From contig JANFAH010000007.1 of the NCBI GenBank assembly GCA_024663395.1, positions 1,426,001-1,490,000 of the forward strand: 64,000 bases of DNA. The letters are read 5' to 3'. The DNA comes from Pisolithus tinctorius (Eukaryota; Basidiomycota; Agaricomycetes; Boletales; Pisolithaceae). Shown piece by piece: positions 13,173 through 24,717 of this stretch (the first letter of the stretch is position 1; the number at the start of each line of letters is the position of its first letter). Below the pieces are notes generated by a model. That model worked only from the letters and a program-made list of their open reading frames with translations. It was not told the origin of the DNA and did no database searches. Position numbers and translations under genes: made by a program.

Positions 13173-14397
13173 ATGCACGGTGAGTTCGACGAGAGCTAAC
13201 AACGGTGGCGACATTTCTTACATTCACACCAGGTCTGGTTGCATACGACGACGACTCTCAGAGTGATTCGGAGGCGAACGCTGCCTCGACTCCATCCACC
13301 ATTGCCAAAGGGATTGTCAGCAATGTAAGAGTTTCCTCGCCAGCACCTGGCACAATAGTTTCCCTCTTTGTTGGCTGTGTTTTTTTTCTGCCTGGGATAG
13401 GATAAGCCGTCGAGAAGCTCCCCTGCTGCCCCACCAGATGGTGCGTCTATACATCTTTGTTTTGGCATGCGACGCGATGCAGCTTTGCTGAGACGGCTTG
13501 GTTGAAGCTCGACTGTTACCCAAGTCCCAAGTAATCATCCGTCGACCTGCGCATCTGAAAAGTCATCCACGAGCGCGAATATCCGATGACGTCGTGGGCA
13601 GCTCGACGCCTACGGAGTCACTGCCTCCTCCGCCACCACCTCCCGCAGAAGAGGTACTAGATATCCAAACAGAGGCGACTTCCTCTTCCGAAGTTGACGA
13701 AGTCTCATTACTCCGTGATCTTTTGAGACCGTCCCCAATACCAGGTCTGGTAGACTGGGGAATACCCCCCGAACCTGCTGCACCATGTGATCCTGCCATT
13801 GAAGTGTGTTGTTTACTTTGATCGGGGCTTGCAAGGTTTCTATATGTCGTTTCAGGCAAAGCTGGCACAATTCCATGCATTGAAACGCGATCCGGACAAT
13901 CCTAAGCACTTTAATGACTCGTTAATGTCCAATCGCTCGTTTCGCAATCCTCATCTTTACGCGAAACTCGTCGAGTTCGTTGATGTAGACGAGCGAACAA
14001 CAAACTTTCCGTCACATATATGGGATCCGTACGATGTGGAACCCGAATGGTTTGCAGATAAGATTGGTAAGTACTGACTTCTTGGATGTCATCCTAATGC
14101 GTATTCATGCCGGTTCTGCCTCGTTTGGACTTGCAATCCATCACTGGGTCAACCTGGGCTCCCCCACGCAATTTGTCGTGCAACGAACGGGTGACTTTGA
14201 CGACGACCAAAACCTGTGCGCTCAAAGCCGAGCAACAAAAAGCGCGCTCGGAGCAGGCAGCTGCCACCCAGTCAAAACGGACGCAGATCGACTTCACATC
14301 TTCGAAGGCGACTGTGGCGCCTCCTACGCGACCTACGCATGGCAGAGGTGGAGATAGAAAAAATTCCCGATTCCATCCATATTCGAGAGGACGCTAG
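13173..14397 (+). CDS. HCNGP / SAP30-binding-protein-like
   Basis: Six exons (13173-13179, 13233-13324, 13401-13440, 13508-13803, 13856-14066, 14228-14397) give 271 residues; the first coding exon is 7 nt. The protein starts [16 protein letters not shown], has a proline-rich middle, then the HCNGP domain: [46 protein letters not shown], and a basic Arg/Gly-rich tail. Animal and plant relatives bind SAP30 of the Sin3 deacetylase complex and act in transcription and pre-mRNA splicing. The function here is by family only. Confidence 0.87.
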
Positions 14398-14887
14398 GCG
14401 CTTTCCCTATGCTTATTTTCTCTCTGGTTTGGTTTGTCTGGAGGAAACTAGCTACTTCCCGTCTGCTATCTTTGACATTGGCAATATATTACCACCTATT
14501 CATGATCATCGATGGAATCAAGGGATACGAAAGTTTTCGGACTCTTATCGCCGCTGTCGGGAACTCGATGTCCTCGCATCCCTTGAGGGGTCCTTGAGAT
14601 GCAGTTCGCTGCTTGATTGACTTATACTGGCTATGTTGTTGCGATTGGGTGACAGGTTTAACTCAGACACATTAAACCCTTGCGTGCGGGGACACCTTAT
14701 CTGTCCATTCCAGAAATGCTGGTGCGTGTGTTCAATCCCGTGTCAGTAATGCTGTTCTGTTTTCTTTCTTTGGTTGTGATCACACTCCCCTTATCTCCCC
14801 GCTTCACTCCAAGGTTCCACTCTTTTCACCCGTTCATTCCCAGTTTACTCGATTCTCCGACTTTGAAGGCTCCACCTACTCATTAAC

Positions 14888-16600
14888 GATCCCAATTGGC
14901 CGTCATACTTTAGGACTGCTTCTTCCTTTTACTATTTATGCCATCGCAGTGTCGTACCCGAAGTTGAGTGATGTCGCACTCAGGGGGCGTGAATCAACTG
15001 CTGTCAATGCGATAATGACTGGCTATCCTTGTTTCTTTGTTCATCGTAGTGTCCAGAAGGTATGTGGGTAGATTCTGTCGAGCTGTTCAGTGACTACGTC
15101 TGACCGACCTCCCCCTTAGTTCATAACAATTTGTCAGGAAGAGTTTGGACTTGACGGCGAAATGTGTCTGTTGTGTCCCACAGACAAAACTGCAGAGTAC
15201 GAAAAGGAATTCATTCGTAACCAGTCAAGCCTCGTTGACCGGGAAACCATTGGAAGTCAGAGTCGTCTGCTATCCCATCGAGCCGACGAGTCCCCCACCA
15301 ACGAACGGAACAGCAAGTGTCTCCATATCTCTGTCAATATTTTTGCACGAGCGCTCTGAAGTTTATATCCTGTTCTTCCGTGCCGACACATACATGATAG
15401 CGAGACAGTTCTGGCAGATGCGTGGCTTAGGTATTTCATCTCAGTACGCCGAACGCTGTCTATCTCTCCTAGTGTTCCAGGGTTCCCGCAGACCGGCATC
15501 CTTGTCAGAGAACTTCGTACCCGATGGTGATGGAGCAGCTAAAGGCCAAACCTCAAGACAAATCTGGGCCCCTTTCCCGAGTGGAATGTTAGCTTTTCTG
15601 GAAAGCTATTGCTCGCAGCTCATTCCCCAGACAAGAGTGTTGTGTCTGGGTAAGCTATTTTCTGCTGACCATGCACCGGAGATACAGTAATAATATCTCG
15701 CATAGGTACAGCTTTTCGTGCACCGACACTCTCAAATTGATCCAGCGAAGCGACCCAGGTGCCATATTCTATGGTCATGGCCGAGACTCTGATATCGATG
15801 ACATAGACAAGTTGCTAGCGAGGAAGGTCGAGGAAAATTCGTCCTCGCCTCTTATACTAGCGCTTTAGGTCGAATGCCCATCCAACACTCTGCTGCAACA
15901 TGCCCCGGTTGCGCGCTTTGGCAGACAGATAATAGTTTTTTTGATCGTCATCGACGAGGCCATGGGGACGTTCGCCAATGTAGATGTTTTTCTCTACGCC
16001 GATACAATCGTCACCAGTTTATCGGAGTACTTTGATGACCACGCTACGGCGCTTGGTGGATGTGAGCGTCTCTTTGTAACTGAGATTGCTGCGCCATACC
16101 TATCGTATTCTCCTCTTCTCAGTCTTGTTATTAACCCGCGGATGCAGCACCACCTCCTCGGTAAGAGGTATCTTAAGTCAGTGATTGAAGATACCTACTT
16201 TGACTTGGATATAATCGAGCGGTAGAGAAGTTCGCGTGACCGTTTCTCGAACAGATGAGCATCACCATGCATCGACGCCACCGACCGCCCAGTACATCTG
16301 CGACCTCCTTCATGGACGCCCAATCGAGGGGGGAGCGTCCGAAAGCAAAGGTACCATAATCAAAAAGGTGCACTACTCTAAGTACATGCCCTCAAAAAAC
16401 TACGAAGTTTGTCGTCGACATCTGCCTAATGGCGCATTGGACAACAAAAATGGAGGATACATTCACAAGCGTGAAGGTATCCAAGAAGTTCTGTGACGCG
16501 CTGGAGGCGGCGAAAGGTCAGTCTTGGGACAACATTTACGTTGACCTGTCCGTATACACTGCTGGGTTACCATCACGGATTGGAGTAGGTAGCGGAGTAC
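14888..16600 (+). pseudogene. Cystathionine gamma-synthase (STR2-like) pseudogene, copy A
   Basis: Pieces in changing frames follow the fungal STR2/YML082W-type cystathionine gamma-synthase from near its N-terminus to its end. They include AVNAIMTGYP, GEMCLLCPTDKTAEY, FWQMRGLGISSQYAERCLSLL, GHGRDSDIDDIDKLLA, VDVFLYADTIVTSLSEYF, IEDTYFDLDIIER and FTLTCPYTLLGYH. There are many stops and shifts (for example TAA after GKLFSADHAPEIQ, and TAG after DIIER). The position that should hold the PLP-binding lysine (SLSK in the family) is SLSE. The functional enzyme would join O-acyl-homoserine and cysteine. The same lesion in copy B shows inactivation before duplication. Confidence 0.78.
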
Positions 16601-16645
16601 GAGGGCTTGGTGAGAATAAGTGTCCTTAGGAGTCATAAACGCCGC

Positions 16646-16745
16646 GTTGAGTGGCCCCCACAGCGCAATGATACATCATTTAGTCTCCTGGCACCGGTGT
16701 TGTCATGGGGGGACGCACACAAGCTTATAGGATTAAATTAGATAG
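16646..16745 (+). repeat. Flanking repeat R1 (unit A)
   Basis: A ~95-bp sequence starting GAGTGGCCCC and ending with the block GGACGCACACAAGCTTATAG lies just beyond the 3' end of the transporter gene. It is a diverged direct repeat of the sequence at 19,169-19,266 beyond the other end of that gene. Confidence 0.65.
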
Positions 16746-16813
16746 TGTACACAAGAAATTTCTCGAGACAGGTAAATAATTAAAGGCACGTGTGAGGTAC
16801 GCAGAAATACACT

Positions 16814-18799
16814 TTATGCCTTCCCGTCTGCTTTCTCATAAATTTCAGCGGTTTCTTGGACCGTCCCGCCGTGTGCTATCTTCTGGAGGACATCTTCTCC
16901 ATCAAAAATGGCTGCGGTCTCTTCCAACGTCCTGTTTTTGGTTTCGACCAGGAAGAGCCACAAGAACACGAACTCGACTGCCAACCAGCAGACATAGACA
17001 AGCTTTGAGGGAAATTAACGTGGAGAAACGAAGAAAGAGTTCAAAACTTACGTAGTACTTCCACCCAAGAGCGTCAAGTGCGATAGGGTTGACGTACTGA
17101 TTGAAGATGAGGGCCACAGAAATGACGAAACTGAAGACATTGAAACCCTTCGCGCGCAGAGAGAATGGAAGAATCTCGACGGTGTATGAGACGATGAGGG
17201 GAGTAAATGCAATGTCGTAGGCAGCGAAGAAGAGGAAGACAAAGCCCACGACGGCGTGGCCAGCAGCGGCCACTCCATGCTTGCTATATTCCGCGAAGCA
17301 AACAGCTTGTGCGGTGTAGAACAAGGTCATCAAAGCGGCAGAGGACAGGAAGAGGAATCGACGCCCAAGTCTATCAACCATGAAGGCAGCGAGGACAGCC
17401 CAAAACAGATTCCAAACTTGCAGGACACCATTGATGAGCAACTGAGTGCCCGAATCCGCAATGCCGATTTGAGTGAAAACCTCGTTCAGGTAGTACGAAA
17501 TGAGACCGTTTCCGGACCACTGTGAGAAGAAGGCGAGAGCAACGATGATTCGCATGCGCTTAAGATTGCCCCGAGTGGCAATGAGAGACTTCCAACCGAT
17601 GTTGGCAGCAACTGTAATAAAGCCATGTCTGCATATTAGAGCTCAGTACACAGCGTTCATGTGTAACATACCGTTACGATCAAATTCGATGGCGGTCTTG
17701 ATTTCACGGAATTCGTACTGGATGAGAGGATCCTGCCTTATCCGGACCTTAGGTTCGTATCCCACACGAGTGCGAAAAATACGTACTCGTCACCATCGGC
17801 ATGGTAGTAAGCCAAGGTACGGAGAGCCTCAGCATCCCTACCCCTACTAACTAACCAACGAGGAGACTCTGGGCAGAAGAGGACCAATGAAAACTGCAAA
17901 GCTGCAGGTATTCCCTGCAACAAGGATGGTAGACGCCACGCCCATGTATTGTTGATCCTGAATGTCCCATATGTAGCCCAAGCTGCACTAGAGATTTTCG
18001 TCAACTTTTGGGAACTCCACAGGACCAGGACAGAAACACCCACACAATGGAGCCAGAATACCAAAGGGAATTGTACAAGGATGTCAGAGGAGCGCGGTAT
18101 TCTGGATATGCCAATTCGGTGACAAGCATAGGCGCAGCATTAGCTGTTGCAGGCAACTTAAGCTTTCGGTATTTTGTATGATATCGTAAGAACCCCACCA
18201 GCGAAAGTCAGACCAAAGCCAATCAAGAACCGAGCACCGATAAACATGCCAACCGACTGAGAAGCGGTTTGCAACGCTGTAGCGACGAGCATGATAGTTG
18301 CGCCAAGGAAAACCGTCTTACGGCGGCCGATACCGTCAGAGAGGTAAGGAGCGAAGGGATAGCCTGCCAAGGCGCCAATATTCTGATGTGGGCGTTGAAA
18401 AATAACCACAGACAAGTGAGAACGAATTTGTTCACCTGGATGGCATTGAGAAGGCCCAATCTTCCCTTTGACGGGTGGTTAAAGTCATCTTGCCATTGTT
18501 GAAGAGACTGGAGACCATTCATCATACTACCATCGTAACCGTTAGTTGAAGAGGTGATCAGACTGCGGAACCGTGAGTCAGAGATGACAACAATAAGAAC
18601 AGCGGAACACACAGGAGAACTATCCAGGCATTGAGGATGATAATACTGTTTGAGACACCGGATGAACAACGCTAAGAGAGTGGTAATGGAACGACAACAC
18701 CAACCGCTTGTTGTTGTACCACTTCCTGTCAGGATTGAGGAGATGTGCAAAGGAAGTATCTTGGACAGCACCAGTGGCGGCGGCGGGACCTGCGCCCAT
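16814..18799 (-). CDS. MFS sugar transporter (lactose-permease type), copy A
   Basis: Exons can be joined throughout on the minus strand with normal splice signals; stop at 16814-16816. Start taken at the MGAGPAAATG methionine (18799); a short in-frame upstream extension lacks an ATG. Sugar-porter signatures are present: NGYDGSMMNGLQSLQQW, the loop DGIGRRKT, PESPRWLVSRGR, FMVDRLGRR and the C-terminal VETKNRTLEETAAIFDGED. Twelve membrane helices are expected. Basidiomycete relatives carry disaccharides or hexoses by proton symport; the substrate cannot be read from the sequence. It is bracketed by ~95-bp direct repeats and has a near-identical sister at 21806-23785. Confidence 0.85.
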
Positions 18800-19168
18800 G
18801 TCTTGCTGCAACTTCTGGGGATTCTTTGCTATCAATCCGTTTTCCGTAGATGAGCCAAAGAAACCGAAGGCTTTGTTGGTTGGTCGTCACTTTTTGAATC
18901 GTTCTCCGCTGAGCGCCAGGGTCACATCGGTCCGGCTAAACATATTCTGCTGAGCGCACCTTGAGTGCCCGAATGGAAGATTACGGGCACAATGGGTAAC
19001 AGATATTCCATCCCGATCCTTCTCATGACCCTCCCGGGACAAGTAAACAAAAGAGGAGCATTGGCATTGGGTTGCACTCCTCCATGAACTTCGCGGGCGC
19101 TCACTTTCCGAGCCCGGCTGTCAGTGCCATTTTTTTACACGGTATTCATGCACATGGTCAAATTTGAC

Positions 19169-19266
19169 GAGTGGCCCCTGCACGACAGCACGATTATGAT
19201 ATGCCCCATTTCCTCGCGCTGATCAACGTTGTCACGTGGACGCGCGCAAGCTTATACGATTAGATA
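19169..19266 (+). repeat. Flanking repeat R2 (unit A)
   Basis: Diverged direct copy of R1, upstream of the transporter start. It contains AACGTTGTCACGTGGACGCG followed by CAAGCTTATACGATTAGAT. This copy preserves the uninterrupted sequence of the site that in unit B is split by the 21-kb insertion. Confidence 0.7.
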
Positions 19267-19590
19267 AGGGCGCGTTCGGACTACGCACGACTTGCCAAAT
19301 CTAACACACCCTTGTGTGCAGGGACACCTATCTGTCCATTCCATCTAGAAATGTTGGTGTGTGTTCGAACCCATGTCAGTAACACTGTTCCGTTTTCTTT
19401 CCCGTTTCCTTTCTGTGGCTGCGGGAGCACTTTGAAGTATGTTGCCGTTCTTCGGATCCAATAGGGCGCGTGATTGAGTGTTTATCACACTCCCCTCATC
19501 TCCCCCTTCTACTCCAAGGTTCCACCCATTTCACCCATTCATTCCCAGTTTACTCGTTTCTCCGACTCTGAAGGCTCCACTTACTCATCA

Positions 19591-21473
19591 ATGATCCCAA
19601 TTGGCCACCATACCTTAGGACTGCCTCTTCCTTTTATCACTCAGTATGCCATCACAGTGTCGTACACGAATTTGAGTGATGTGGTGGCACTCAGGAAGGG
19701 TGAATCAACTATTGTCAATGCGATAATGACTGACTAGCCTCGTTCCTTTGTCCATCGTAGTGTCCAGATGGTACGTGGGTAGACTCTGCCGAGCTGTTCA
19801 GTGACTACGTCCGGCCGACCTCCGGGGAGCCCTTAGCTCATAACAACTTGTCAGGAAGGGTTTAGACTTGACGGCGAAATGTGTCTGTTGTTTCCATTGA
19901 AAAAACTGCAGGGTAAGGAATAGCAATTCATTCGTAACCAGTCAAGCCTCATTAACTGGGAAACTATCGGAAGCCAGAGTCGTCTGCTATCCCATCGAGC
20001 CGGCGAGCCCCCCACTAAAGAACGGAACAGCAAGCGTCTCTATATCTCCATCAATATTTTTGCACAAGCGCTCTGAAGTTTATATCCTGTTCTTCCGTGC
20101 CGACACATACACGATAGTGAGACAGTTCCGGTAGAACTGTGGCTTAGGTATTTCATCTCGGTACGCCGAGCGCTGTCTATCTCTCCTAGTGTTCCTGGCT
20201 TCCTGCAGACCGGCGTTCTCTAAGAGAACTTCGTACCCGATGGTGACGAGGCAGCTAAAGCCCAAACCTCGAGACAAATCTGAGCTCCTTCCCGACTAGA
20301 ATGTTAGCTTTGTGGAATGTGTGCATCAGCTACTGCTCGCACCTCGGTTCCCTATACGAAAGTGAGGCCATTGTGTCTGGGTAAGCTATTTCTGCTGACC
20401 ATGCACCGGAGATATAGTAATAAATACCTCGCGTAGGTACAGCTTTCTGTGCACCGACACTCAAAATAATCCAGCGAAGCGACACAGGGGCCAACCCCAA
20501 CCTCTATGGTCATGGTCAAGACTCTGATATCGATGACATAGACAAGTTGCTAGCGAGGAAGGTCGAGGAAAATTCGTCCTCGCCTCCTATACTGACGCTT
20601 TATGCCGAATGCCCATTCAACACTCTGCTGCAACATGCCCCGGTTACGCGCTTTGGCAGACAAATAATAATTTTATAATCGTTATCGACGAGGCCGTGGG
20701 ACGTTCGCCAATGTGGATGTTTTGCCCTACGCCGATACAATCGTCACCAGTTTATCGGAGTCCTTTGATGGCTACGCTACGGCACTTGGTGGATGTGAGT
20801 GTCTCTTTGTAACTGAGATACTGAGATTGCTGTACCATACCTATCGAATTCTCCATTTCTCTGTCTTGTTATCAACCCGTGGATGCAGCACCACGCTCTC
20901 CCTGTGAAGTATCTCAGGTCAGTGTTTGAAGATACCTACTTTGACTTGGACGCGATCGAGCGGAAGCGAAGTTCGCGTGACTTTCTCGAACGGATGGGCA
21001 TCATCATGCCCTTCAACGCCACTGCCCAGTACACCTGCGACTTCCTTCACTCACGTTCCATCGAGGAGGGAGCGTCCGAAAGCAAAGGTACCATAATCAA
21101 AAAGGTGCACTATTCCAAGTACATGCCCTCAGAAAACTACGAAGTTTGTCGTCGACATCTGCCTAATGGCGCATTGGACAACAAGAATGAAGGATACACC
21201 GGCTTATTTTCCCTCACGTTCACCAGCATGAAGGCATCTAGGAAGTTCCATGACACGCTGGAGGTGGCGAAAGGTCCCAGTCTCGGGGCAACATTCACGT
21301 TGACTTGTCCGTACGCACTGCCGGGTCACCATCACGAACTGGAGTGGGCAGCGAGTTGGCTTGAGCGAACGTACGACTTGTCGTATTCTACCCGTCCTCC
21401 CAATGTATCTGAAGTGCAGTACTACGAGGTTTTAGTTATTTTCATACATGCAATTGGGCCCCGCGTTTCGTGA
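19591..21473 (+). pseudogene. Cystathionine gamma-synthase (STR2-like) pseudogene, copy B
   Basis: Same family as the copy at 14888-16600. The N-terminal piece ends in a TAG within what should be the MTGYP motif (near 19735). Further breaks lie around 19,900-20,600. A 196-codon frame at 20883-21473 still reads cleanly as the C-terminal third: FEDTYFDLDAIERKRSSRDF, then ENYEVCRRHLPNGALDNKN, then GLFSLTFTSMKASRKFHDTL and SLGATFTLTCPYAL. As in copy A the PLP lysine position reads SLSES, so even a repaired frame would lack the Schiff-base residue. Copy B has drifted separately since duplication. Confidence 0.78.
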
Positions 21474-21642
21474 TATTATGATCGGTCGACCATTTGTGCT
21501 TTGTTGTTCAGAGTGTACATGCTCCCCGTCGTCCGGTCGTGTTGCTCACCAGCACCCTTCATTTCAAAGGTCATTTACGTTAACAGTAAGGCTTGCTGAA
21601 ACGATTATGTGAATTTGACGCCTGTTCCCCTGCACGTCAGGT

Positions 21643-21736
21643 TGAGTGGCCCCCACAGCGCAATGATACGTTTGGTCTCCGGGCACCAGCGCTATCATGG
21701 GTGGACGCGCGCAAGCTTATAGGATTAAATTAGATA
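21643..21736 (+). repeat. Flanking repeat R1 (unit B)
   Basis: Counterpart of 16,646-16,745: GAGTGGCCCCCACAGCGCAA at the left, then GTGGACGCGCGCAAGCTTAT at the right, just past the 3' end of transporter copy B. Confidence 0.65.
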
Positions 21737-21805
21737 GTGTACACAAGAATTTTCTTGAGACAGGTATATAATTAAAGGCAAGTGTGAGGTACGCAGAAAT
21801 ACACT

Positions 21806-23785
21806 TTATGCCTTCCCGTCTGCTTTCTCATAAATTTCAGCGGTTTCTTGGACCGTCCCGCCGTGTGCTATCTTCTGAAGGACATCTTCTCCATCAAAAA
21901 TGGCTGCGGTCTCTTCTAACGTCCTGTTTTTGGTTTCGACCAGGAAGAACCACAAGAACACGAACTCGACTGCCAACCAGCGGACATAGACGAGCTTTGA
22001 GGGGAATCAACGTGGAGAAACGAAGAAAGAGTTTAAAACTTACGTAGTACTTCCACCCAAGAGCGTCAAGTGCGATAGGATTGAGATACTGATTGAAGAC
22101 GAGGGCCACAGAAATGACGAAACTGAAGACACTGAAACCCTTCGCACGCAGAGAGAATGGAAGAATCTCGACGGTGTATGGGATGGTGAGGGGAGTAAAT
22201 GTAATGTTGTAGGCTGCGAAGAAGAGGAAGACAAAGCCCACGACGGCGTGGCCAGCAGCGGCCACTCCATGCTTACTATATTCCGCGAAGCAAACAGCTT
22301 GTGTGGCGTAGAACAAGGTCATCAAAGCGGCAAAGGGCAAGACAAGGAATCGACGCCCAAGTCTATCAACCATGAAGGCAGCGAGGACAGCCCAAAACAG
22401 ATTCCAAACTTGCAGGACACCATTGATGAGCAGCTGAGTGACCGAACCCGTAATGCCAATTTGAGTGAAAACCTCGTTCAGGTAGTACGAAATGAGACCG
22501 TTTCCGGACCACTGTGAGAAGAAGGCGATAGCAACGATGATTCGCATGCGCTTAAGATTGCCCCGAGTGGCAATGAGAGACTTCCAACCGATGTTGGCAG
22601 CAACTGTAATGAAGTCATGTCTGCATATTAGAGCTCAGTATACAGCTCCCATGTGTAACATACCGTTACGATCAAATTCGATGGCGGTCTTGATTTCACG
22701 GAATTCGTACTGGACGAGAGGATCCTGCCTTACCCGGACTTTAGGTTCGTATCCCACGCGAGTGCGAAAAATACGTACTCGTCACCATCGGCATGGTAGT
22801 AAGCCAAGATACGGAGAGCCTCAGCATCCCTACCCCTACTAACTAACCAACGAGGAGACTCTGGGCAGAAGAGGACCAACGAGCACTGCAAAGCTGCAGG
22901 TATTCCCTGCAACAAGGATGGTAGACGCCACGCCCATGTATTGTTGATCCTGAATGTCCCATATGTAGCCCAAGCTGCACTAGAGATTTTCGTCAACTTT
23001 TGGGAACTCCACAGGACCAGGACAAACACCCACACAATGGAGCCGGAATACCAAAGGGAATTGTACAAGGATGTCAAAGGAGCGCGGTATTCTGGATACG
23101 CCAGTTCGGTGACAAGCATAGGCGCAGCATTAACTGTTGCAGGCAACTTAAGCTTTCGGTATTTTGTATGATATCATAAGAACCCCACCAGCAAAGGTCA
23201 GACCAAAGCCAATCAAGAACCGAGCGCCGATAAACATGCCAACCGACTGAGAAGCGGTTTGCAGCGCTGTAGCGACGAGCATGATGGTTGCGCCGAAGAA
23301 AACCGTCTTACGGCGGCCGATACCATCAGAGAGGTAAGGAGCGAAGGGATAGCCTGCCAAGGCGCCAATATTCTGATGCGGGTGTTGAAAATAACCACAG
23401 ACAAGTGAGAACGAATTTGTTCACCTGGATAGCATTGAGAAGGCCCAATCTTCCCTTTGACGGGTGGTTAAAGTCATCTTGCCATTGTTGAAGAGACTGG
23501 AGACCATTCATCATACTACCATCGTAACCGGTAGTTGAAGAGGTGATCAGACTGCGAAACCGTGGGTCAGAAATGACAGCAATAGGGAGAACGACGGAAC
23601 GCACAGGAGAACTATCCAGGCATTGAGGATGATAATGCTGTTGGAGACACCAATGAACAACACTGAGAGTGGCAATGGAACGACAACACCAACCGCTTGT
23701 TGTTGTACCACTTCCTGTTAGGATTGAGGAGATGTGCGAAGGAACTATCTTGGACACCAGTGGCAGCCGCGGGACCTGCGCCCAT
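21806..23785 (-). CDS. MFS sugar transporter (lactose-permease type), copy B
   Basis: Nearly identical to the gene at 16814-18799, with the same exon structure and splice sites and no stop or frame break that I can find. Differences are scattered substitutions (for example TTGYDGSMM for TNGYDGSMM, FAVNAAP for FAANAAP, WLAV preceded by R instead of C) and a one-codon difference near the N-terminus. Start taken at MGAGPAAATG (23785); stop at 21806-21808. The preserved coding potential of both copies, next to decayed neighbours, suggests both transporters are used or that the duplication is recent. The substrate is unknown. Confidence 0.85.
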
Positions 23786-24109
23786 GTCTTGTTGCGACCT
23801 CTGGGGATTCTTTGCTATCAATCCGTTTTCCGTAGATGAGCCAAAGAAACTGAAGGCTTTGTTGGTTGGTCGCCACTTTTTGAATGGTTCTCCCGCTGAG
23901 CGCACCTTGAGTGCCCGAGTGGAAGATCACGGCATAATGAGTAACGGATATTCCATCCCGATCCTCCTCATGACCCTCCCGGGACAAGTAAACAAACGAA
24001 GACCACTGGGTTGCATTCCTCCGTGAACTTCGCAGACGCCCACCTTCCGAGCCCGGCTGTCAGTGCCATTTTTTACACAGTATTCACGCACATGGTCAAA
24101 TTTGACGTC

Positions 24110-24173
24110 GAGTGGCCCCTGCACGACAGCACGAATGATTATGATACGCTTCGTTTCCTCGCACTGAACAACG
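24110..24173 (+). repeat. Flanking repeat R2 (unit B), left half
   Basis: Matches 19,169-19,228 of unit A (AGTGGCCCCTGCACGACAGC and onward) up to AACG. The continuation is found 21.2 kb away at 45,401-45,440. Confidence 0.75.
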
Positions 24174-24194
24174 TCACCTTGTTTACAAGGTCAC
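24174..24194 (+). repeat. Left terminus with hairpin
   Basis: TCACCTTGTTTACAAGGTCA contains the hairpin ACCTTG-TTTA-CAAGGT (24,176-24,191). The 12-mer at 24,175-24,186 is the exact inverted copy of 45,361-45,372. Confidence 0.75.
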
Positions 24195-24321
24195 TCCACC
24201 CCGAAAATGAGACGCTTTTTTCGACATCCGCGCAGTCGCCTCAAATTCCACTCCGCCCGGCCAATGCCTTTCTCCTCCAATGATGATTGATCAACTGCCA
24301 CGTTAAGTGTACATTTATGTA

Positions 24322-24717
24322 TCAAGAACTAGTTACGATCCGTCTGTATACGGTTGCCGACCTCTTACTTAAATCCCACCATTGCTTTGTGTCCTCATCC
24401 ATTTTCTGCAAATGTTCGTCTTCCTTTTGCAAGTGTTCACTGGGGTGCTGCGTGAAGAGTCGTTCGTCGAAGTCTCTTAGAAGGCGGATCGTGTCCCGCC
24501 CTCGGCTACGAGACAGGGCAACATATGCGTTGAACGGGGTCAGCTGTCCACTAGGAGGGGTGCCGATGTCGACGATGCAGTGTTCCAGTGTTTGTGCTTG
24601 TGCGCAGTAATCCGTGAAAGCATAGGCGGGTGTTATTGGCAACTGCATTTGGGATACTGTTGATCGCTTGCCAGCAGCCGTAGTGACGGTGAACGTTCTA
24701 CAGATAGGCGTAACCGG
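24322..24717 (-). pseudogene. PIF1-like helicase C-terminal part of Rep/helicase gene
   Basis: The minus-strand frame ends at the TAG at 24322 and carries the last motifs of a Helitron PIF1 helicase: PITPAYAFTDYCAQAQT and the motif VI-like VALSRSRGRDTIRLLRDFD. It is separated from the rest of the gene at 36,039-41,807 by the retrotransposon. Joining across the CCGG duplication keeps the frame (LPV/TPICRTFTV), so at this position the helicase reading frame was intact when the retrotransposon landed. Confidence 0.85.

Larger units (their letters stand above)
14680..19266. repeat. Tandem duplication unit A
   Basis: From about 14,680 the sequence is repeated with small differences from about 19,315. 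Order in each unit: a C-rich leader, a cystathionine gamma-synthase pseudogene (+), a ~95-bp repeat, an MFS transporter gene (-), and a second copy of the ~95-bp repeat. The transporter parts are much more similar to each other than the pseudogene parts. Confidence 0.85.
19315..24173. repeat. Tandem duplication unit B (interrupted at its end)
   Basis: Second copy of unit A in direct orientation. Homology runs to 24,173 and resumes at 45,401-45,440, where the block TTGTCACGTGGACGCGCACA continues unit A's 19,229-19,266. The unit's right end is therefore split by the rolling-circle element. Confidence 0.85.

Noticed and set aside
14216..14620. 134-codon frame overlapping the end of the SAP30BP-like gene
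   Set aside because: Its first half is the out-of-frame shadow of the HCNGP exon; the second half has no recognisable feature.
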